Source of the DNA: Ahrensia sp.
Lineage (GTDB): Bacteria > Pseudomonadota > Alphaproteobacteria > Rhizobiales > Rhizobiaceae
Assembly: GCA_002706335.1 (NCBI GenBank)
Contig: PAKZ01000035.1
Span: 1 to 64,000, forward strand
Direction: 5' to 3'
DNA: 64,000 nucleotides
Below are positions 1 to 10,959 of the stretch, piece by piece. The translations under genes were made by a program, and so were the position numbers. A model generated the notes under the pieces. It saw only the letters and a program-made list of their open reading frames with translations. It ran no database searches and had not been told where the DNA came from. Numbering within the stretch: the stretch's first letter is position 1; every line of letters starts with the position of its first letter.

Positions 1-1623
1 CGAAAGCTGCCGGCGCGGTTCCGGCTGCCCTTGGGCAAGACCGTGATCGGCCGGCCGCAATTTCGGTGAAACCGCGGCCTTTTCCTCACGCGAAAGCCCG
101 TGCGTGAGACGCTTCAGTAGTCCGAGCGGACCTCGCTCGTCATCCTCTTCCGCGTGCGGACGCGTCACATGCGAGTCGACTTCGGCCTGAACCATCGGCG
201 GGAAGTCCTCGACCCGCGGCATGCGCGGCGATTCGCGCAACTCCGGCTGCGGTTGGAAACGCTGCGGTTGCGGCTGAGGTTCCGGCTCCTGCATCACCGG
301 CGCGGTCGCCGGCGCGGCACGCATCGGCTGCTGCGCGGATGTGAACAGGCGGCTCTGCGGCTTGAATTCCGGAGCCGGTCGTGCGGGAGCGGCGGCGGCT
401 TTCTGTTCGAAAGCGGCCATGTCGCGCTCGGTTTCGCGAATCACCTCGCTGACGCTTTCGGACGCCAGTTCGGCCTTCGGTGCCGGCGACAGCGCCGGAG
501 AGGCAGGCTGGGAGGCCGGCGCGATTGTCGACGAAGCCGATGCGGTCGTGGAGGCGGCTGGCGCCGGCTGAGCAGTCGCCGGACGCGTAATCGCCGGCTG
601 CGGCGCGGGGCGCGGCTGGGCGCGCAGTTCGGTTACCGGCGCGCCGATTTCCGAAGCCTGCGCCTCGATGCCGGTCGCCACCACGGATACGCGGATGATG
701 CCTTCCAGCGATTCGTCGAAGGTCGCGCCGAGAATGATGTTGGCGTCCTGGTCGACTTCCTCGCGAATACGCGTCGCGGCCTCGTCGACCTCGAACAGCG
801 TCATGTCGCGGCCGCCGGTGATCGAGATCAGCAGGCCCCGTGCGCCCTTCATCGAAGTCTCGTCGAGCAGCGGATTGGCGATCGCGGCTTCGGCGGCGGT
901 CATCGCGCGGCCCTCGCCGGATGCCTCGCCCGTGCCCATCATCGCCTTGCCCATCTCACGCATCACCGAGCGAACATCGGCGAAGTCGAGATTGATCAGG
1001 CCTTCCTTGACCATCAGGTCGGTGATGCAGGCGACGCCGGAATAGAGAACCTGATCGGCCATGCCGAAGGCGTCCGCGAAGGTCGTCTTGTCATTGGCGA
1101 TGCGGAACAGGTTCTGGTTCGGGATGACGATCAGCGTATCGACGCAGGCCTGCAGTTCCTCGATGCCGGCTTCGGCGGTACGCATACGCCGCTGGCCCTC
1201 GAAATGAAACGGCTTGGTGACGACACCGACGGTGAGGATGCCGCGCTCGCGGGCAGCAGAAGCGACTACAGGGGCCGCACCCGTGCCCGTGCCGCCGCCC
1301 ATGCCGGCAGTGACGAAGCACATGTGAGTGCCATTCAAGTGATCGTTGATCTCATCGATGCACTCCTCAGCGGAGGCGCGGCCGACATCCGGCTGCGATC
1401 CCGCGCCGAGGCCCTCGGTGACGCCGAGGCCCATCTGGATGATCCGTTCCGCCTTGTTCATCGACAGCGCCTGCGCGTCGGTGTTGGCGACCACGAAATC
1501 GACGCCCTCAAGGCCGGCATTGATCATGTTGTTGACCGCATTGCCGCCGCCGCCGCCAACACCGAAAACGGTGATGCGCGGCTTCAGTTCGGTGATGTCC
1601 GGCTTTTTGAGATTGATCGTCAT
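1..1623 (-). CDS. ftsZ: Cell division protein FtsZ (C-terminus off window)
   Basis: Tubulin-like GTPase that forms the cytokinetic ring. The frame is open from an ATG at 1623 to the left edge (541 codons), so the C-terminus is missing. The N-terminus has the glycine-rich [13 protein letters not shown] nucleotide loop and residues 109-115 are the tubulin signature GGGTGTG. After the roughly 320-residue GTPase core there is a long Pro/Ala/Gln/Glu-rich linker, as in the extended FtsZ of rhizobia (about 590 residues); the FtsA-binding C-terminal peptide would lie outside the window. It is the last visible gene of the minus-strand dcw cluster and follows ftsA after about 67 bp. Confidence 0.97.
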   Translation of the reverse strand, partial: MTINLKKPDITELKPRITVFGVGGGGGNAVNNMINAGLEGVDFVVANTDAQALSMNKAERIIQMGLGVTEGLGAGSQPDVGRASAEECIDEINDHLNGTHMCFVTAGMGGGTGTGAAPVVASAARERGILTVGVVTKPFHFEGQRRMRTAEAGIEELQACVDTLIVIPNQNLFRIANDKTTFADAFGMADQVLYSGVACITDLMVKEGLINLDFADVRSVMREMGKAMMGTGEASGEGRAMTAAEAAIANPLLDETSMKGARGLLISITGGRDMTLFEVDEAATRIREEVDQDANIILGATFDESLEGIIRVSVVATGIEAQASEIGAPVTELRAQPRPAPQPAITRPATAQPAPAASTTASASSTIAPASQPASPALSPAPKAELASESVSEVIRETERDMAAFEQKAAAAPARPAPEFKPQSRLFTSAQQPMRAAPATAPVMQEPEPQPQPQRFQPQPELRESPRMPRVEDFPPMVQAEVDSHVTRPHAEEDDERGPLGLLKRLTHGLSREEKAAVSPKLRPADHGLAQGQPEPRRQLS

Positions 1624-1690
1624 TTCTTCCATCCTTTCTGATGCCGGATGCGCCGCCACATCCGTACGCGGGCGTCGCCCGCGGTTTTCC

Positions 1691-3013
1691 TTAGAAACTG
1701 TCCTTCAGCCACTGGGTCATGCGCCCCAGCGGCCCGTCCGTGCCCGTCCCGGCCAGTCGGAACGGATTTGAGAATCGCATCGCGCTGTGGTCGTCCCCGG
1801 CCACCTGCGGGTAGATCATCAGCCCCGCAACCGCGGCGAAGGCCGGCCCCTTGGCCGCCGTCGGAAGACCGCTGATGCCGAGCGGGCGTCCGACCCGCAC
1901 ATTTCGACCCAGAATGCGTCGCGCCAGTTCCGGCAGGCCGGTCAGTTGCGCAGCGCCACCCGTCAGCACGACACGCTTGCCGACGACGCTCGAATAGCCC
2001 GACTTGTTGATACGATCGCGCAGCATCTCCAGGGTCTCTTCCACTCGTGCCGCGATTATACGGTTGAGCAGGCTGCGCGGGACTTGCGTCGCCTGACCGT
2101 AATCGTCTTCGCCGATCGCCGGCACCTGAATGACATCGCGTTCGTCCGCCGGCGTTGCCAGCGCGGAGCCCTGCATCCCCTTCAGCCGTTCGGCATCCTC
2201 GAGCCGGCAGGAAAAGCCCCGAGCGATATCCATCGTCACATGATGGCCGCCGACAGGGATCGAATCGGCATGAATGAAGGCACGATCCGCGAAGATCGCG
2301 ACCGAGGTCGTCCCGCCGCCCATGTCGATGCAGGCGCAACCGAGATCGAGTTCGTCATCCACGAGCGCCGCGAGTCCGCTGGCATAAGGTGTCGCGACCA
2401 TCGCCTCGACGCTCAGATGCGCGCGATTGATGCAGATCTCGACATTGCGCAAGGGAGCCGCATCGGCGGTCAGGACATGCATGTTGAGCGACAATTGACG
2501 CCCGATCATGCCACGCGGATCGACAATGCCGCGTTCGCCGTCGAGGACATGATCGACAGGCAGCATGTGCAAGACCGTCCGGTCGACATTGGAGGCGCGC
2601 GCGACGCCCGCCTTCAGCACCTTCTGGATGTCCGATTTGGAGATCGGTCGCCCCTCGTCGAGATCGATCGCAGCGCTCGACATATGGCTGGCCAGTCGTC
2701 CCGCGCCGACATTGACGATGATCGAATCCACCGTAACCCCGGCCATCCGCTCCGCCGCATCGACAGCCTGGCGAACCGACTGCTCCGCCGCGTCCAGATC
2801 GTTGATCAGGCCGGACTTGATCCCGTGCGACTTGGTATGCCCGATGCCGATCACTTCCGGCGAATGGGTCCGCCCATGCAGGTATTGGCCGGTCTCGCAT
2901 GGAGTCATCCGGGCGATTACGCAGACCGTCTTGGTGCTGCCTATATCGAGCACGGTGAGGACGGTGGACCGCCGGGGCTTTTTCTGTTCGGGCGCGCGGG
3001 ACTTGGTCGGCAT
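1691..3013 (-). CDS. ftsA: Cell division protein FtsA
   Basis: Actin-like ATPase that tethers FtsZ to the inner membrane. The 440-residue length is typical. It starts with a basic tail followed by [14 protein letters not shown] (phosphate 1 motif), and carries [14 protein letters not shown] (phosphate 2) and [16 protein letters not shown] (adenosine motif). The C-terminal end [12 protein letters not shown] is the expected membrane-targeting amphipathic helix. The ATG at 3013 shares one base with the ftsQ stop codon, indicating translational coupling. Confidence 0.97.
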   Translation of the reverse strand: MPTKSRAPEQKKPRRSTVLTVLDIGSTKTVCVIARMTPCETGQYLHGRTHSPEVIGIGHTKSHGIKSGLINDLDAAEQSVRQAVDAAERMAGVTVDSIIVNVGAGRLASHMSSAAIDLDEGRPISKSDIQKVLKAGVARASNVDRTVLHMLPVDHVLDGERGIVDPRGMIGRQLSLNMHVLTADAAPLRNVEICINRAHLSVEAMVATPYASGLAALVDDELDLGCACIDMGGGTTSVAIFADRAFIHADSIPVGGHHVTMDIARGFSCRLEDAERLKGMQGSALATPADERDVIQVPAIGEDDYGQATQVPRSLLNRIIAARVEETLEMLRDRINKSGYSSVVGKRVVLTGGAAQLTGLPELARRILGRNVRVGRPLGISGLPTAAKGPAFAAVAGLMIYPQVAGDDHSAMRFSNPFRLAGTGTDGPLGRMTQWLKDSF

Positions 3014-3945
3014 CAGATATTGCTCCGCCGTGCTGCGGCCTTGATGGCCTTTTCGCGCGCCTTCAGAGCGGTGGCGCGCCGCGCCATCGCGTTCTCAGTC
3101 AGCGCCACGGTCGTGCGGTCCGTCAGGCGCAGGTCGATCGACGCGATATCGCGCGACAGGATCTGGTTGACCGCATCCATCGCCAGAAGTTTTTCGACAG
3201 CCGCCGCCGGCTGGTCGGCGGGCAGCTTGACCGTGATGCCATTGGCGAGCCGAACATCCCAGCGGCGCTCGCCGACATGGATCAGTGCCTTCACCTGGTT
3301 CGCGAAAGACGGATAGGCCGATAGCAACTCCATGAACGGCGAAGCCGCGGTTGCCGCGCCTGGCCCGACCACCAGCGGCAGATCGTTGAAACCATATCCG
3401 GCATACGTTCCGATCACTCGGCCATCGCGCTCGATCAGCGACAGCGACTCGCCCGCCTGCCAAATCGCAAAGGCGTGGCGTTCGGTAACGCGAATTTCCA
3501 GCTTGTCAGGATAGGCCTTGCGAACTTCCGCCTTCTCCACCCAGGGCAAACCCTGCAGCGTCTCGCGCGCATCGCGCACATCCAGCGTCGCAAGAGAGGT
3601 CGATTCGTTCAGCCCCAGCGCCTCGATCACAGCGATCTCAGACGTGTTGACCTGCCCGGAAATCTCGATCTCGGAAATGGCAAAGCCGAGCTTCGCCGTC
3701 ATGTCGTTCGCCAAGGCCCCGAACTGACCGCCGGCGACAGCGCCATAGATCGCTGTCGCGGCGAAGATCGAGGCAAGACCCGCCGCTTCCGCGTAACGCG
3801 GCACCGTGATGTCGCCGGCGAAGATCTTGGAGAACAGGCGAGCCGGCCGGCGCAGCATGCGCGGCACAACAAGGCGGCCGTCAAGCTCGCGACGCTTCGG
3901 CGCGATGCGGCTCTTTCCCCGGCTTTTCCCTGTCAACGCAAACAA
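3013..3945 (-). CDS. ftsQ: Cell division protein FtsQ
   Basis: Bitopic divisome protein linking early and late division factors. It has a basic cytoplasmic tail, one membrane segment (about residues 50-70, ending GAVAGGQFG), a POTRA domain beginning [21 protein letters not shown], and a beta domain. The start chosen is a TTG at 3945 reading MFALTGKS, because GGAGGA sits 6 nt upstream of it. An upstream in-frame TTG at 3966 would add 7 residues but has no such site. The upstream ddl gene ends at 3933, so ftsQ begins inside its 3' end, which suggests coupled translation. Confidence 0.9.
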   Translation of the reverse strand: MFALTGKSRGKSRIAPKRRELDGRLVVPRMLRRPARLFSKIFAGDITVPRYAEAAGLASIFAATAIYGAVAGGQFGALANDMTAKLGFAISEIEISGQVNTSEIAVIEALGLNESTSLATLDVRDARETLQGLPWVEKAEVRKAYPDKLEIRVTERHAFAIWQAGESLSLIERDGRVIGTYAGYGFNDLPLVVGPGAATAASPFMELLSAYPSFANQVKALIHVGERRWDVRLANGITVKLPADQPAAAVEKLLAMDAVNQILSRDIASIDLRLTDRTTVALTENAMARRATALKAREKAIKAAARRSNI

Positions 3946-4868
3946 GATGCGTCCTCCACCATCCAACTCAAGAGCTCCCCGAAGGAGTGCCCGGCATATT
4001 CGGCCAGTTCCGGAACCAGCGATGTCGCTGTCATCCCGGGTTGGGTGTTGATTTCCAGCCAGATCACCTCCCCGTTCGGGGAAAACCGGTCATCGTAGCG
4101 GAAGTCGGAACGGGTCACGCCCCGGCACCCAAAGGCTTGATGTGCTTTGAGCGCCAGCTTGGTTATTGTTTGGTAAATATTTGGTGAAATTTCCGCCGGA
4201 CACACATGATTTGATCCGCCTGCAACATATTTCGAATCGTAGTCGTAGAACTGGTGTCCCTGCGGGATGATCTCTGTCACGCCGAGCGCCACATCGCCCA
4301 TCACGGCGCAGGTCAGCTCGCGGCCGTGAACGTAGCGCTCCACCATGACGCGATCGCCATATTTCCACTCTGGCGAAGTCACGATCTGCGGCGGATGCGG
4401 CTGGGCTTCTTTGACGATCACCACGCCGAAACTTGAGCCTTCCGCCACCGGCTTGACCACATAAGGCGGCTTCATCGGATGGACGGAGGTAAAATCGTGA
4501 CGGTTCATCACCCTGGATTCGGCGACGGGAATGCCATGCGTCCGCGCGACACGCTTGGCCATGTCCTTATCCATCGTGACGGCCGCCGACATGACACCGG
4601 AATGCGTATAGGGGATCTCCAGATATTCGAGGATGCCCTGGATCAGGCCGTCCTCGCCGAAGGGGCCGTGCAGCGCATTAAAGGCCACGTCCGGCTTAAG
4701 ATCCGCAAGCTGCTGAGCCACATCGTGTCCCACATCGAGACGAGTGACCTCGTAGCCGCACCGTTCCAGTTCGTCCGCGCAGGCATTGCCGGACATCAGG
4801 CTGACGGGCCGCTCTGATGAAAATCCCCCCAACAGGACTGCGACATGCTTACGCGTGGACTCGGTCAT
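3933..4868 (-). CDS. ddl: D-alanine--D-alanine ligase
   Basis: ATP-grasp ligase making the D-Ala-D-Ala dipeptide that MurF adds to the peptidoglycan precursor. The 311-residue protein shows [17 protein letters not shown] at the N-terminus, [14 protein letters not shown], the [18 protein letters not shown]-grasp segment and the C-terminal metal site [12 protein letters not shown] start it at the ATG at 4868, preceded by a purine-rich AAGGGGAAG, rather than at an upstream in-frame codon that adds 25 unconserved residues. It is the first gene of the ddl-ftsQ-ftsA-ftsZ block. Confidence 0.96.
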   Translation of the reverse strand: MTESTRKHVAVLLGGFSSERPVSLMSGNACADELERCGYEVTRLDVGHDVAQQLADLKPDVAFNALHGPFGEDGLIQGILEYLEIPYTHSGVMSAAVTMDKDMAKRVARTHGIPVAESRVMNRHDFTSVHPMKPPYVVKPVAEGSSFGVVIVKEAQPHPPQIVTSPEWKYGDRVMVERYVHGRELTCAVMGDVALGVTEIIPQGHQFYDYDSKYVAGGSNHVCPAEISPNIYQTITKLALKAHQAFGCRGVTRSDFRYDDRFSPNGEVIWLEINTQPGMTATSLVPELAEYAGHSFGELLSWMVEDASCLR

Positions 4869-5068
4869 TGCTTCCCCTTCTTCCCCCGCCCCCTGACCGG
4901 CTGCGTGAATCCGAGCGTCGTCGCGCAGCAGGTACGCGAACAAACTGGACGAATACGGCGTCCGAATCAGTCGATCATGGGACTGTGTCGAAAAGAATCA
5001 GAGAGTTGATTCGCTGGCAAGAGCGCGGAGGGAAAAACAGAAACCGGAATGGATCTTACGTCGTCTAT

Positions 5069-6475
5069 CTAGTCCAATCCCGGACGCAGGATAAGGAACC
5101 GGCCATTCATGAAAACCGCAGCAAAGGCGAGCCCGGTGGCGAGCCCGGTCCAGACGCCGACGCCGCCGAAATCGAAGACGAAGCCAAGCACGTAGGCCGT
5201 CGGGAAACCGATGCCCCAATAGCAGAAAATGGCGAGCAGCATCGGCACCCGCGTGTCCTTCAAGCCACGCAGGAGACCCACTCCCACCGCCTGACCATTG
5301 TCAAAGAGCTGAAAGACGCCCGCTATCGCCAGCAACGGCACTGCATAGGCCATGACATCCGCCGCCTTGGCGTCGGATGTATCGAGGAAAAGCGAGATCA
5401 GCGGCGCCGGCACCGTCCAGAAAAGGAGCCCGCTCATCAACGCAAAAACAAGGCAGATCATCATCGCCGATCCCGCCGCGCGATTGAGCGCCAGCGCATC
5501 GCCGCGCCCAAGCGCCCTGCCGATGCGAACGGTCGCCGCCTGCGACATGCCGAGCGGCACCATGAAGGCGATCGAGGCGAATTGCAGCGCGATGCCATGC
5601 GCGGCAAGCGGGACCACGCCGAGCCATCCCATCATCACCGAGGCAAACACGAACATCGCCGTCTCGGCGAGAATTGTGATCGATATAGGCACGCCGATGC
5701 GCAGCACATCGCGCAGATCCGGCCAATTCGGCCGCCAGAAACGCGCGAAGATCTCGTAGTCCGCCGCCTTGCGATCCAGCACGACATGGACGGCGAGCAC
5801 CGCGAAGGTAAGCGCCGTGGTGCCAAGCGAGGCGATTGCCGCTCCGCGCACGCCCATTTCCGGTGCGCCCCAATTGCCGAAAATCAGCGCCCAGTTCAGC
5901 AGCGCGTTGAGCACAACTCCCGCGACTGTCGACCAGAAAATGATGCGCGGCCTTTCGATTGCCGAAAGGAAAGCGCGCAATCCCTGCGCAGCAAGCGCGG
6001 GGAACATCGCCCATTGCGCAATCCGCATATACTCACCTGCAAGCGCCGCGACGCCGGGGGCCTGACCGAGCGCCAGGAGAATGCTCTCGGTATGCCAGAG
6101 CAACGGCATCACCAACGCCGAATAGCCGATCGCAACCCACAGACCCATGCGCACCGCCCGCCGCACGCCGCGCGTGTCGCCCTGCCCCTCTGCCTGGGCG
6201 GCGATTGGCAGAACCGCCTGACTGAAGCCGGACCCGAATATCATCACGACGAAGAAAAACGGCGTCGCCAAAACGCCGGCCGCCAGCGCCTCAACCGAAT
6301 ACCAGCCAAGCATGACGGTGTCGGTGGTATTGATCAGCATCAGCCCGATCTGCGATCCGACCAGCGGTACGCCGAGCGCCAGCGTGGCGCGCAAATGCCC
6401 GCCCCAACCCGCGGCCGCCGAGGCCGCGCGGGCTGCCGCGGCTGCCATGCGATGGTGTTCGATGCTTTCGGTCAT
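5069..6475 (-). CDS. MATE family efflux transporter
   Basis: Cation-coupled multidrug exporter of the NorM/MATE class in the inner membrane. The protein is almost entirely hydrophobic with about 12 membrane helices and shows the internal two-bundle repeat of the family (LALGVPLVGSQIGLMLINTTDTVMLG near the N-terminus, LRIGVPISITILAETAMFVFASVMMG at mid-protein). The ATG at 6475 gives 468 residues; a GTG at 6511 would add 12, and neither start has a clear ribosome site. It lies between murB and ddl, inside the dcw cluster, in the same direction as ddl but about 200 bp upstream. The substrate is unknown. Confidence 0.9.
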   Translation of the reverse strand: MTESIEHHRMAAAAARAASAAAGWGGHLRATLALGVPLVGSQIGLMLINTTDTVMLGWYSVEALAAGVLATPFFFVVMIFGSGFSQAVLPIAAQAEGQGDTRGVRRAVRMGLWVAIGYSALVMPLLWHTESILLALGQAPGVAALAGEYMRIAQWAMFPALAAQGLRAFLSAIERPRIIFWSTVAGVVLNALLNWALIFGNWGAPEMGVRGAAIASLGTTALTFAVLAVHVVLDRKAADYEIFARFWRPNWPDLRDVLRIGVPISITILAETAMFVFASVMMGWLGVVPLAAHGIALQFASIAFMVPLGMSQAATVRIGRALGRGDALALNRAAGSAMMICLVFALMSGLLFWTVPAPLISLFLDTSDAKAADVMAYAVPLLAIAGVFQLFDNGQAVGVGLLRGLKDTRVPMLLAIFCYWGIGFPTAYVLGFVFDFGGVGVWTGLATGLAFAAVFMNGRFLILRPGLD

Positions 6476-6771
6476 TGCGGCGCTATGCCCGATTTTGACA
6501 TCCGGTTCCACGCATTTCGCACTGATTGAACCGGAAACAGCCGCGCTTCCGGAACGTTAACCATGAGACTTCGAGCTTTCTTAAAACCCCACCTTTATGG
6601 TCGGAAGCATCAAAATTGCGCCATCAGGCGGCATGACGCCGCCCCGCGTCCGGCATGGAACCGGACACCCTTCATGTGAAATGGCTTCACCGGCAGCGTT
6701 TGCGCGACATGCGCGAAGCGGCGGCCGGCCGTCGGGACATACAGGCGTTCGGGGATGACGGGGGACAGACC

Positions 6772-7326
6772 ATGGCCAAGAAACCGGCCGCAAAAGCAAT
6801 CGACCAGTCGGCATCTGCCGCCGGCGGCAGCTCGATGATGATGACGATTCTACAAGTCGCAGGATTCGGCTGTTTCGCGATCGCCCTGACGGTCATGGTC
6901 GCGGGAATGCATGACCTCGGCTTCGTCGACCTGACCCATTCCCTGCATGTCATGATCGTGCCGATGCTCGTCCTGATCATCCTGTCGGTTTCGCTCTATT
7001 CCTTCGCCAGTGGCAAGAACGCCGCCGCAAGACACGCCGGCCACACAGCGGCATTGGAAAAGCAAAAGGAAGAGCTCGAGCAGAAGATCGCGGCTACGGA
7101 AGCGCGCATGGAGACATATCTCGGCCCCACCCATACCGCGCTGATCGAGGAAAACGAGGGCCTGAAGGCGAAGCTCGAGGAGATCCGCCGGCAGGAAGAA
7201 GAAAAGATCAACGCCGAGATCGCCGGACTGCGTGCGCAGAACACGGAACTTCAGGACAAGATCACCAATTGGGCCGTCGGCACTGTCGAAACGGCCATCT
7301 CCGATGAAACCCGGTCTGCCGCCTGA
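6772..7326 (+). CDS. Two-helix membrane protein with C-terminal coiled coil
   Basis: I do not recognise a named family. The 184-residue protein has a short polar N-terminus, two membrane segments (about residues 24-45 and 55-76), then a highly charged Glu/Lys-rich coiled coil (about 85-165) rich in EKQKEELEQKIAATEAR-type heptads. The ATG at 6772 is preceded by GGGGGACAGACC; an upstream in-frame start at 6655 would add 39 unconvincing residues. The diguanylate cyclase gene follows 33 bp downstream on the same strand, so the two are probably one operon. A role as a membrane scaffold or partner for that cyclase is inference only. Confidence 0.75.
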   Translation: MAKKPAAKAIDQSASAAGGSSMMMTILQVAGFGCFAIALTVMVAGMHDLGFVDLTHSLHVMIVPMLVLIILSVSLYSFASGKNAAARHAGHTAALEKQKEELEQKIAATEARMETYLGPTHTALIEENEGLKAKLEEIRRQEEEKINAEIAGLRAQNTELQDKITNWAVGTVETAISDETRSAA

Positions 7327-7359
7327 GCGCGACCAAGCTGACGAAACTGGTAACGGCCC

Positions 7360-8436
7360 ATGCTTGACTTCATGAAATCCGCTCCCGCCAAGCCGGAAGA
7401 AACGGCCGAAAAGCAATCGGGCGCACCCGAATTCAAGGCAATAGAGGCGCTTGCGGCCAAGGCGCTTATGCTCGCAGACGCCTATCAGACGCCACCCATC
7501 CCGAAGACCTATGCTGTCTGGTATTCCTATGCCGCGGGCGTTCCGGAAGAGGTCGCCGCGAAGATCAACGGAATGATCGAGAAGAGCGGCTCGATCGGGC
7601 CCTATGAATTGGACCAGGTGCACCAGGAGTATCTGCTGGCGACCGAACAGGACCGCAAGCACCAGGAACTGCTGAGTCGCCACCTCGATCGCGAAATGGC
7701 GGAAATTGCAAAGCTCGTCCAGGGCCACCTTACCTCCAGCGAGAATTATTCGGGATCCCTGAAAAACACGGCGACGTCGTTGGACGACAGGGCTTCGCCG
7801 GCGCAGGTGCGCACAGCCATCCAGTTCCTGCTCAGCGAAAACGCCAAGATGCGTTCGGAAACGGTCAAGCTCAACGAAAGCCTGACCCAGACCCGCGCCC
7901 AGGTCCGCAAGCTGCGCGCCAACCTTGAGAAATCGCGCGAGAAGGAAATGCGCGATTCGATGACCAATCTCGCCAACCGGCGCTATTTCGAGACATCCCT
8001 CGCACGCGAAATCGCGGAGGCGCGCGCGCATGGTTCGCCCATGTGCCTCGTCATCATCGATATCGATCACTTCAAGCGGATCAACGACACGCATGGCCAT
8101 ATTGTCGGCGACGACGTGCTTCGCTACTTCGCCGCCATTCTGATGAGCAATGTGAAGGGCCGCGATCTCGCGGCGCGCTATGGCGGCGAGGAATTCGCGC
8201 TCATCCTGCCCGAGACGAGGATCGAGCAGGCGCATGCGCTGTGTAGCCACATCATGGATCAGCTGGAAAAATCCCGGCTCGTCCTGTCCGAGGGCAAGAC
8301 GCCGATCGGCCAGCTGACGGCCTCCTTCGGCATCTCGCAGTTTTGCCCTGATGATACGCCCGAAAAGCTGTTAACGCGGGCCGACGACAAACTGTACGAG
8401 GCCAAGAACGCCGGTCGAAACCGGATCGCCCGTTGA
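7360..8436 (+). CDS. GGDEF diguanylate cyclase with helical N-terminal domain
   Basis: Predicted to make cyclic di-GMP from two GTP. The C-terminal half is a GGDEF domain with DSMTNLANRRYFETSL, VIIDIDHFKRINDTHGH and the active-site loop RYGGEEFAL (GGEEF is catalytically competent). The N-terminal about 190 residues contain KTYAVWYSYAAGVPEE and a long helical, probably coiled-coil stretch that runs directly into the GGDEF domain, an arrangement that usually controls dimerisation. There is no membrane segment, so membrane attachment may come from the protein encoded just upstream. It lies convergent to murB. Confidence 0.9.
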   Translation: MLDFMKSAPAKPEETAEKQSGAPEFKAIEALAAKALMLADAYQTPPIPKTYAVWYSYAAGVPEEVAAKINGMIEKSGSIGPYELDQVHQEYLLATEQDRKHQELLSRHLDREMAEIAKLVQGHLTSSENYSGSLKNTATSLDDRASPAQVRTAIQFLLSENAKMRSETVKLNESLTQTRAQVRKLRANLEKSREKEMRDSMTNLANRRYFETSLAREIAEARAHGSPMCLVIIDIDHFKRINDTHGHIVGDDVLRYFAAILMSNVKGRDLAARYGGEEFALILPETRIEQAHALCSHIMDQLEKSRLVLSEGKTPIGQLTASFGISQFCPDDTPEKLLTRADDKLYEAKNAGRNRIAR

Positions 8437-8554
8437 TCGCGATCGTCAGCGAACATTTGCCTAAAAAGCATGGACTGTGAACTGCCGAGACAACATCCCT
8501 TTCTTCGGACCGGCGATATGGACCGTTGAAACCGATTTGAAGCAGAGAGGCGCC

Positions 8555-9526
8555 CTAAAGCATCTGCCCCATGAATTCCTGGACTTCCTGTCCCGGCTTG
8601 AACAGGCCGATCCGCTTGATCTCCCATTCCAGCCGCACGCCGGAATTCTCCCGAACTCTCTGACGCACGGTTTCGCCAAGCGTTTCGAGATCGTAGCCAG
8701 TCGCCGTCCCGGTATTGATCATGAAGTTGCAATGCATCGGGCTCATCTGGGCGCCGCCGATCATCAGCCCGCGGCAGCCGGCATTGTCGACTTCCTTCCA
8801 GGCCGACGTGCCGGGCGGATTCTTGAATGTCGAGCCGCCGGTCTTCTCCTTGATGGGCTGCACCGTCTCGCGATGGTGCTGAACGGCATCCATTTCCCGT
8901 TGGATCGTCTCACGCTCTTCCCTGTAGCCTTCGAAAAGGGCCCCGGTGAAAATGACGTCCGCCGGTGCGTCCGAATGCCGGTAGGTGTAACCCATATCCG
9001 CGATGGAGAAGGTGTGTTTGCCGCCCTGCCGGTCGACCGCATAGACCTCGACCACCCTGTCACGCGTCTCGACGCCGTTCGCGCCCGCATTCATCCTGAG
9101 CGCTCCGCCGAGGCCGCCCGGTATGCCGTGATAGAAATGGAAGCCGCCTATGCCCGCTTCGAGCGCAGCCTTGGCCAAGCGCTTGTCCGGGATCGCCGCC
9201 CCGGCCCGAATGCGCGTCTCCGAGATCGCCTCGGCCTGCCCGAACCCCTTCGCCGAAAGGCGGATCACGACGCCCGGAATGCCACCGTCGCGCACCAGCA
9301 GGTTGGACCCCAATCCGACGACCGTAACGGGCACGTCCTCGGGCAATGCTTTCAGAAATCTAGCCAGATCGTCCGGATCGGCCGGCTGGAAGAGCAATTC
9401 GGCCGGCCCGCCAACCGCGAACCAGGTAATCTGGTCCATCGGCGCATTCGGCGTCAGCCGCCCTGTCACGTCGCCCAACTGCCCCGATAGCGTCTCGAGG
9501 AGCTTCTCACCATCGATCGCCGTCAT
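8555..9526 (-). CDS. murB: UDP-N-acetylenolpyruvoylglucosamine reductase
   Basis: FAD enzyme reducing the enolpyruvyl group to give UDP-MurNAc. The 323-residue protein has the N-terminal FAD-binding region [62 protein letters not shown], and the C-terminal [10 protein letters not shown] segment, where the catalytic Ser of GxSFxNP is present. The ATG at 9526 overlaps the murC stop codon by four bases (ATGA). It ends the upstream block of the dcw cluster. Confidence 0.96.
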   Translation of the reverse strand: MTAIDGEKLLETLSGQLGDVTGRLTPNAPMDQITWFAVGGPAELLFQPADPDDLARFLKALPEDVPVTVVGLGSNLLVRDGGIPGVVIRLSAKGFGQAEAISETRIRAGAAIPDKRLAKAALEAGIGGFHFYHGIPGGLGGALRMNAGANGVETRDRVVEVYAVDRQGGKHTFSIADMGYTYRHSDAPADVIFTGALFEGYREERETIQREMDAVQHHRETVQPIKEKTGGSTFKNPPGTSAWKEVDNAGCRGLMIGGAQMSPMHCNFMINTGTATGYDLETLGETVRQRVRENSGVRLEWEIKRIGLFKPGQEVQEFMGQML

Positions 9527-10935
9527 GAGGCCGGTTCGCCCCCCAACTCCTTCGGCAATTCATAGGCCCACTGGGTAATGTTTCCCGCGCCGAGGAAGAT
9601 GACGAAGTCGCCTGGCTTGGCAATGTCCCGGATGATCGGCGCTACCGCCTCTGGTCCGTCGATCAGGCGCGCGTCGCGATGGCCGCCGGCCTTCATCCGC
9701 GACACAAGTTCGGCAGCCCCTACCCCTTCTATCGGCTGCTCGCCGGCCGCATAGACAGGCGCCACCATCACGGTTTCGGCCTCATTGAAGCAGGCCGCGA
9801 AATCGTCGAACAGATCGTGAAGCCTTGTAAAGCGATGCGGTTGCATCACCGCGATGACGCGCCCTTCGCCCGCCGCGTCGCGCGCCGCGTGCAGCACCGC
9901 CTTGATCTCGACGGGGTGGTGTCCGTAATCGTCGAAAATGCGCACGCCGTTCCACGTCCCGGTCGGCGTAAAACGCCTCTTGACCCCGCCAAACGCGGAA
10001 AGGCCCCGCTTGATGCCCTCGGCATCCATGCCCAGTTCATGGGCCACTGCGACTGCTGCTGTTGCGTTGGAAACGTTGTGCCGGCCCGGCATCGGCAGCC
10101 GCAACTCTCGTATCTCCGTCACCGCACCGCTCTTGCGATCGCGGATCGTCACGTCGAAAACCGATGTCGCACCATCCATCCGATGTCCGGAGAACCGCAC
10201 ATCGGCCTGCGGGTTCTCGCCATAGGTGACGATCCGCCGGTCAATGATGCGCGAAACGAGCGACTGTACCTCCGGGTGATCGATGCACATCACGCCGAAG
10301 CCGTAGAAAGGCACGTTCTCGACGAAATGCCGGAAGGCATCGCGAACGGCGTCGAAGGAGCCGTAATGATCGAGATGCTCCGGGTCGATATTGGTGACCA
10401 CCGCTATGTCGGCCGGTAGTTTGAGAAAGGTGCCGTCGCTCTCGTCGGCTTCGACCACCATCCACTCGCCCTCGCCCATACGGGCATTGGTGCCATATGC
10501 GTTGATGATGCCGCCATTGATAACCGTCGGATCCAACCCGCCGGCTTCCAGCAAGGTCGCCACCATCGAGGTTGTTGTCGTTTTTCCATGCGTGCCGCCG
10601 ATGGCGACTGCGTTGCGGAACCGCATGATCTCAGCCAGCATTTCGGCGCGTCGCACGATCGGCAGGAACTTCTCGCGCGCAGCGACAAGTTCCGGATTGT
10701 CGCGCTTGATCGCTGTCGAGACGACGACGACTTCGGTGTCACCGAGATTATCGGCCGAATGGCCGACGAAAACCGTGATGCCCTTCTCCCTCAGCCGCTG
10801 CACGTTCGCGTTGTCCGACTGGTCGGAGCCCTGAACCTGGTAGCCGAGATTGTGCAGCACCTCGGCGATACCGCTCATGCCAATGCCGCCGATCCCGACG
10901 AAATGCACCAGGCCGATTGTCTGCGGCATCTTCAT
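9523..10935 (-). CDS. murC: UDP-N-acetylmuramate--L-alanine ligase
   Basis: Adds L-Ala to UDP-MurNAc, the first amino acid of the stem peptide. The 470-residue protein starts with the UDP-binding loop [18 protein letters not shown], has the ATP loop [13 protein letters not shown], the central [12 protein letters not shown] segment and the Mur ligase C-terminal domain with [12 protein letters not shown]. It lies between murG (24 bp upstream) and murB (4-bp overlap) on the same strand. Confidence 0.97.
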   Translation of the reverse strand: MKMPQTIGLVHFVGIGGIGMSGIAEVLHNLGYQVQGSDQSDNANVQRLREKGITVFVGHSADNLGDTEVVVVSTAIKRDNPELVAAREKFLPIVRRAEMLAEIMRFRNAVAIGGTHGKTTTTSMVATLLEAGGLDPTVINGGIINAYGTNARMGEGEWMVVEADESDGTFLKLPADIAVVTNIDPEHLDHYGSFDAVRDAFRHFVENVPFYGFGVMCIDHPEVQSLVSRIIDRRIVTYGENPQADVRFSGHRMDGATSVFDVTIRDRKSGAVTEIRELRLPMPGRHNVSNATAAVAVAHELGMDAEGIKRGLSAFGGVKRRFTPTGTWNGVRIFDDYGHHPVEIKAVLHAARDAAGEGRVIAVMQPHRFTRLHDLFDDFAACFNEAETVMVAPVYAAGEQPIEGVGAAELVSRMKAGGHRDARLIDGPEAVAPIIRDIAKPGDFVIFLGAGNITQWAYELPKELGGEPAS

Positions 10936-10959
10936 GAAAAACTGTCCTGTTTTCGTTTG

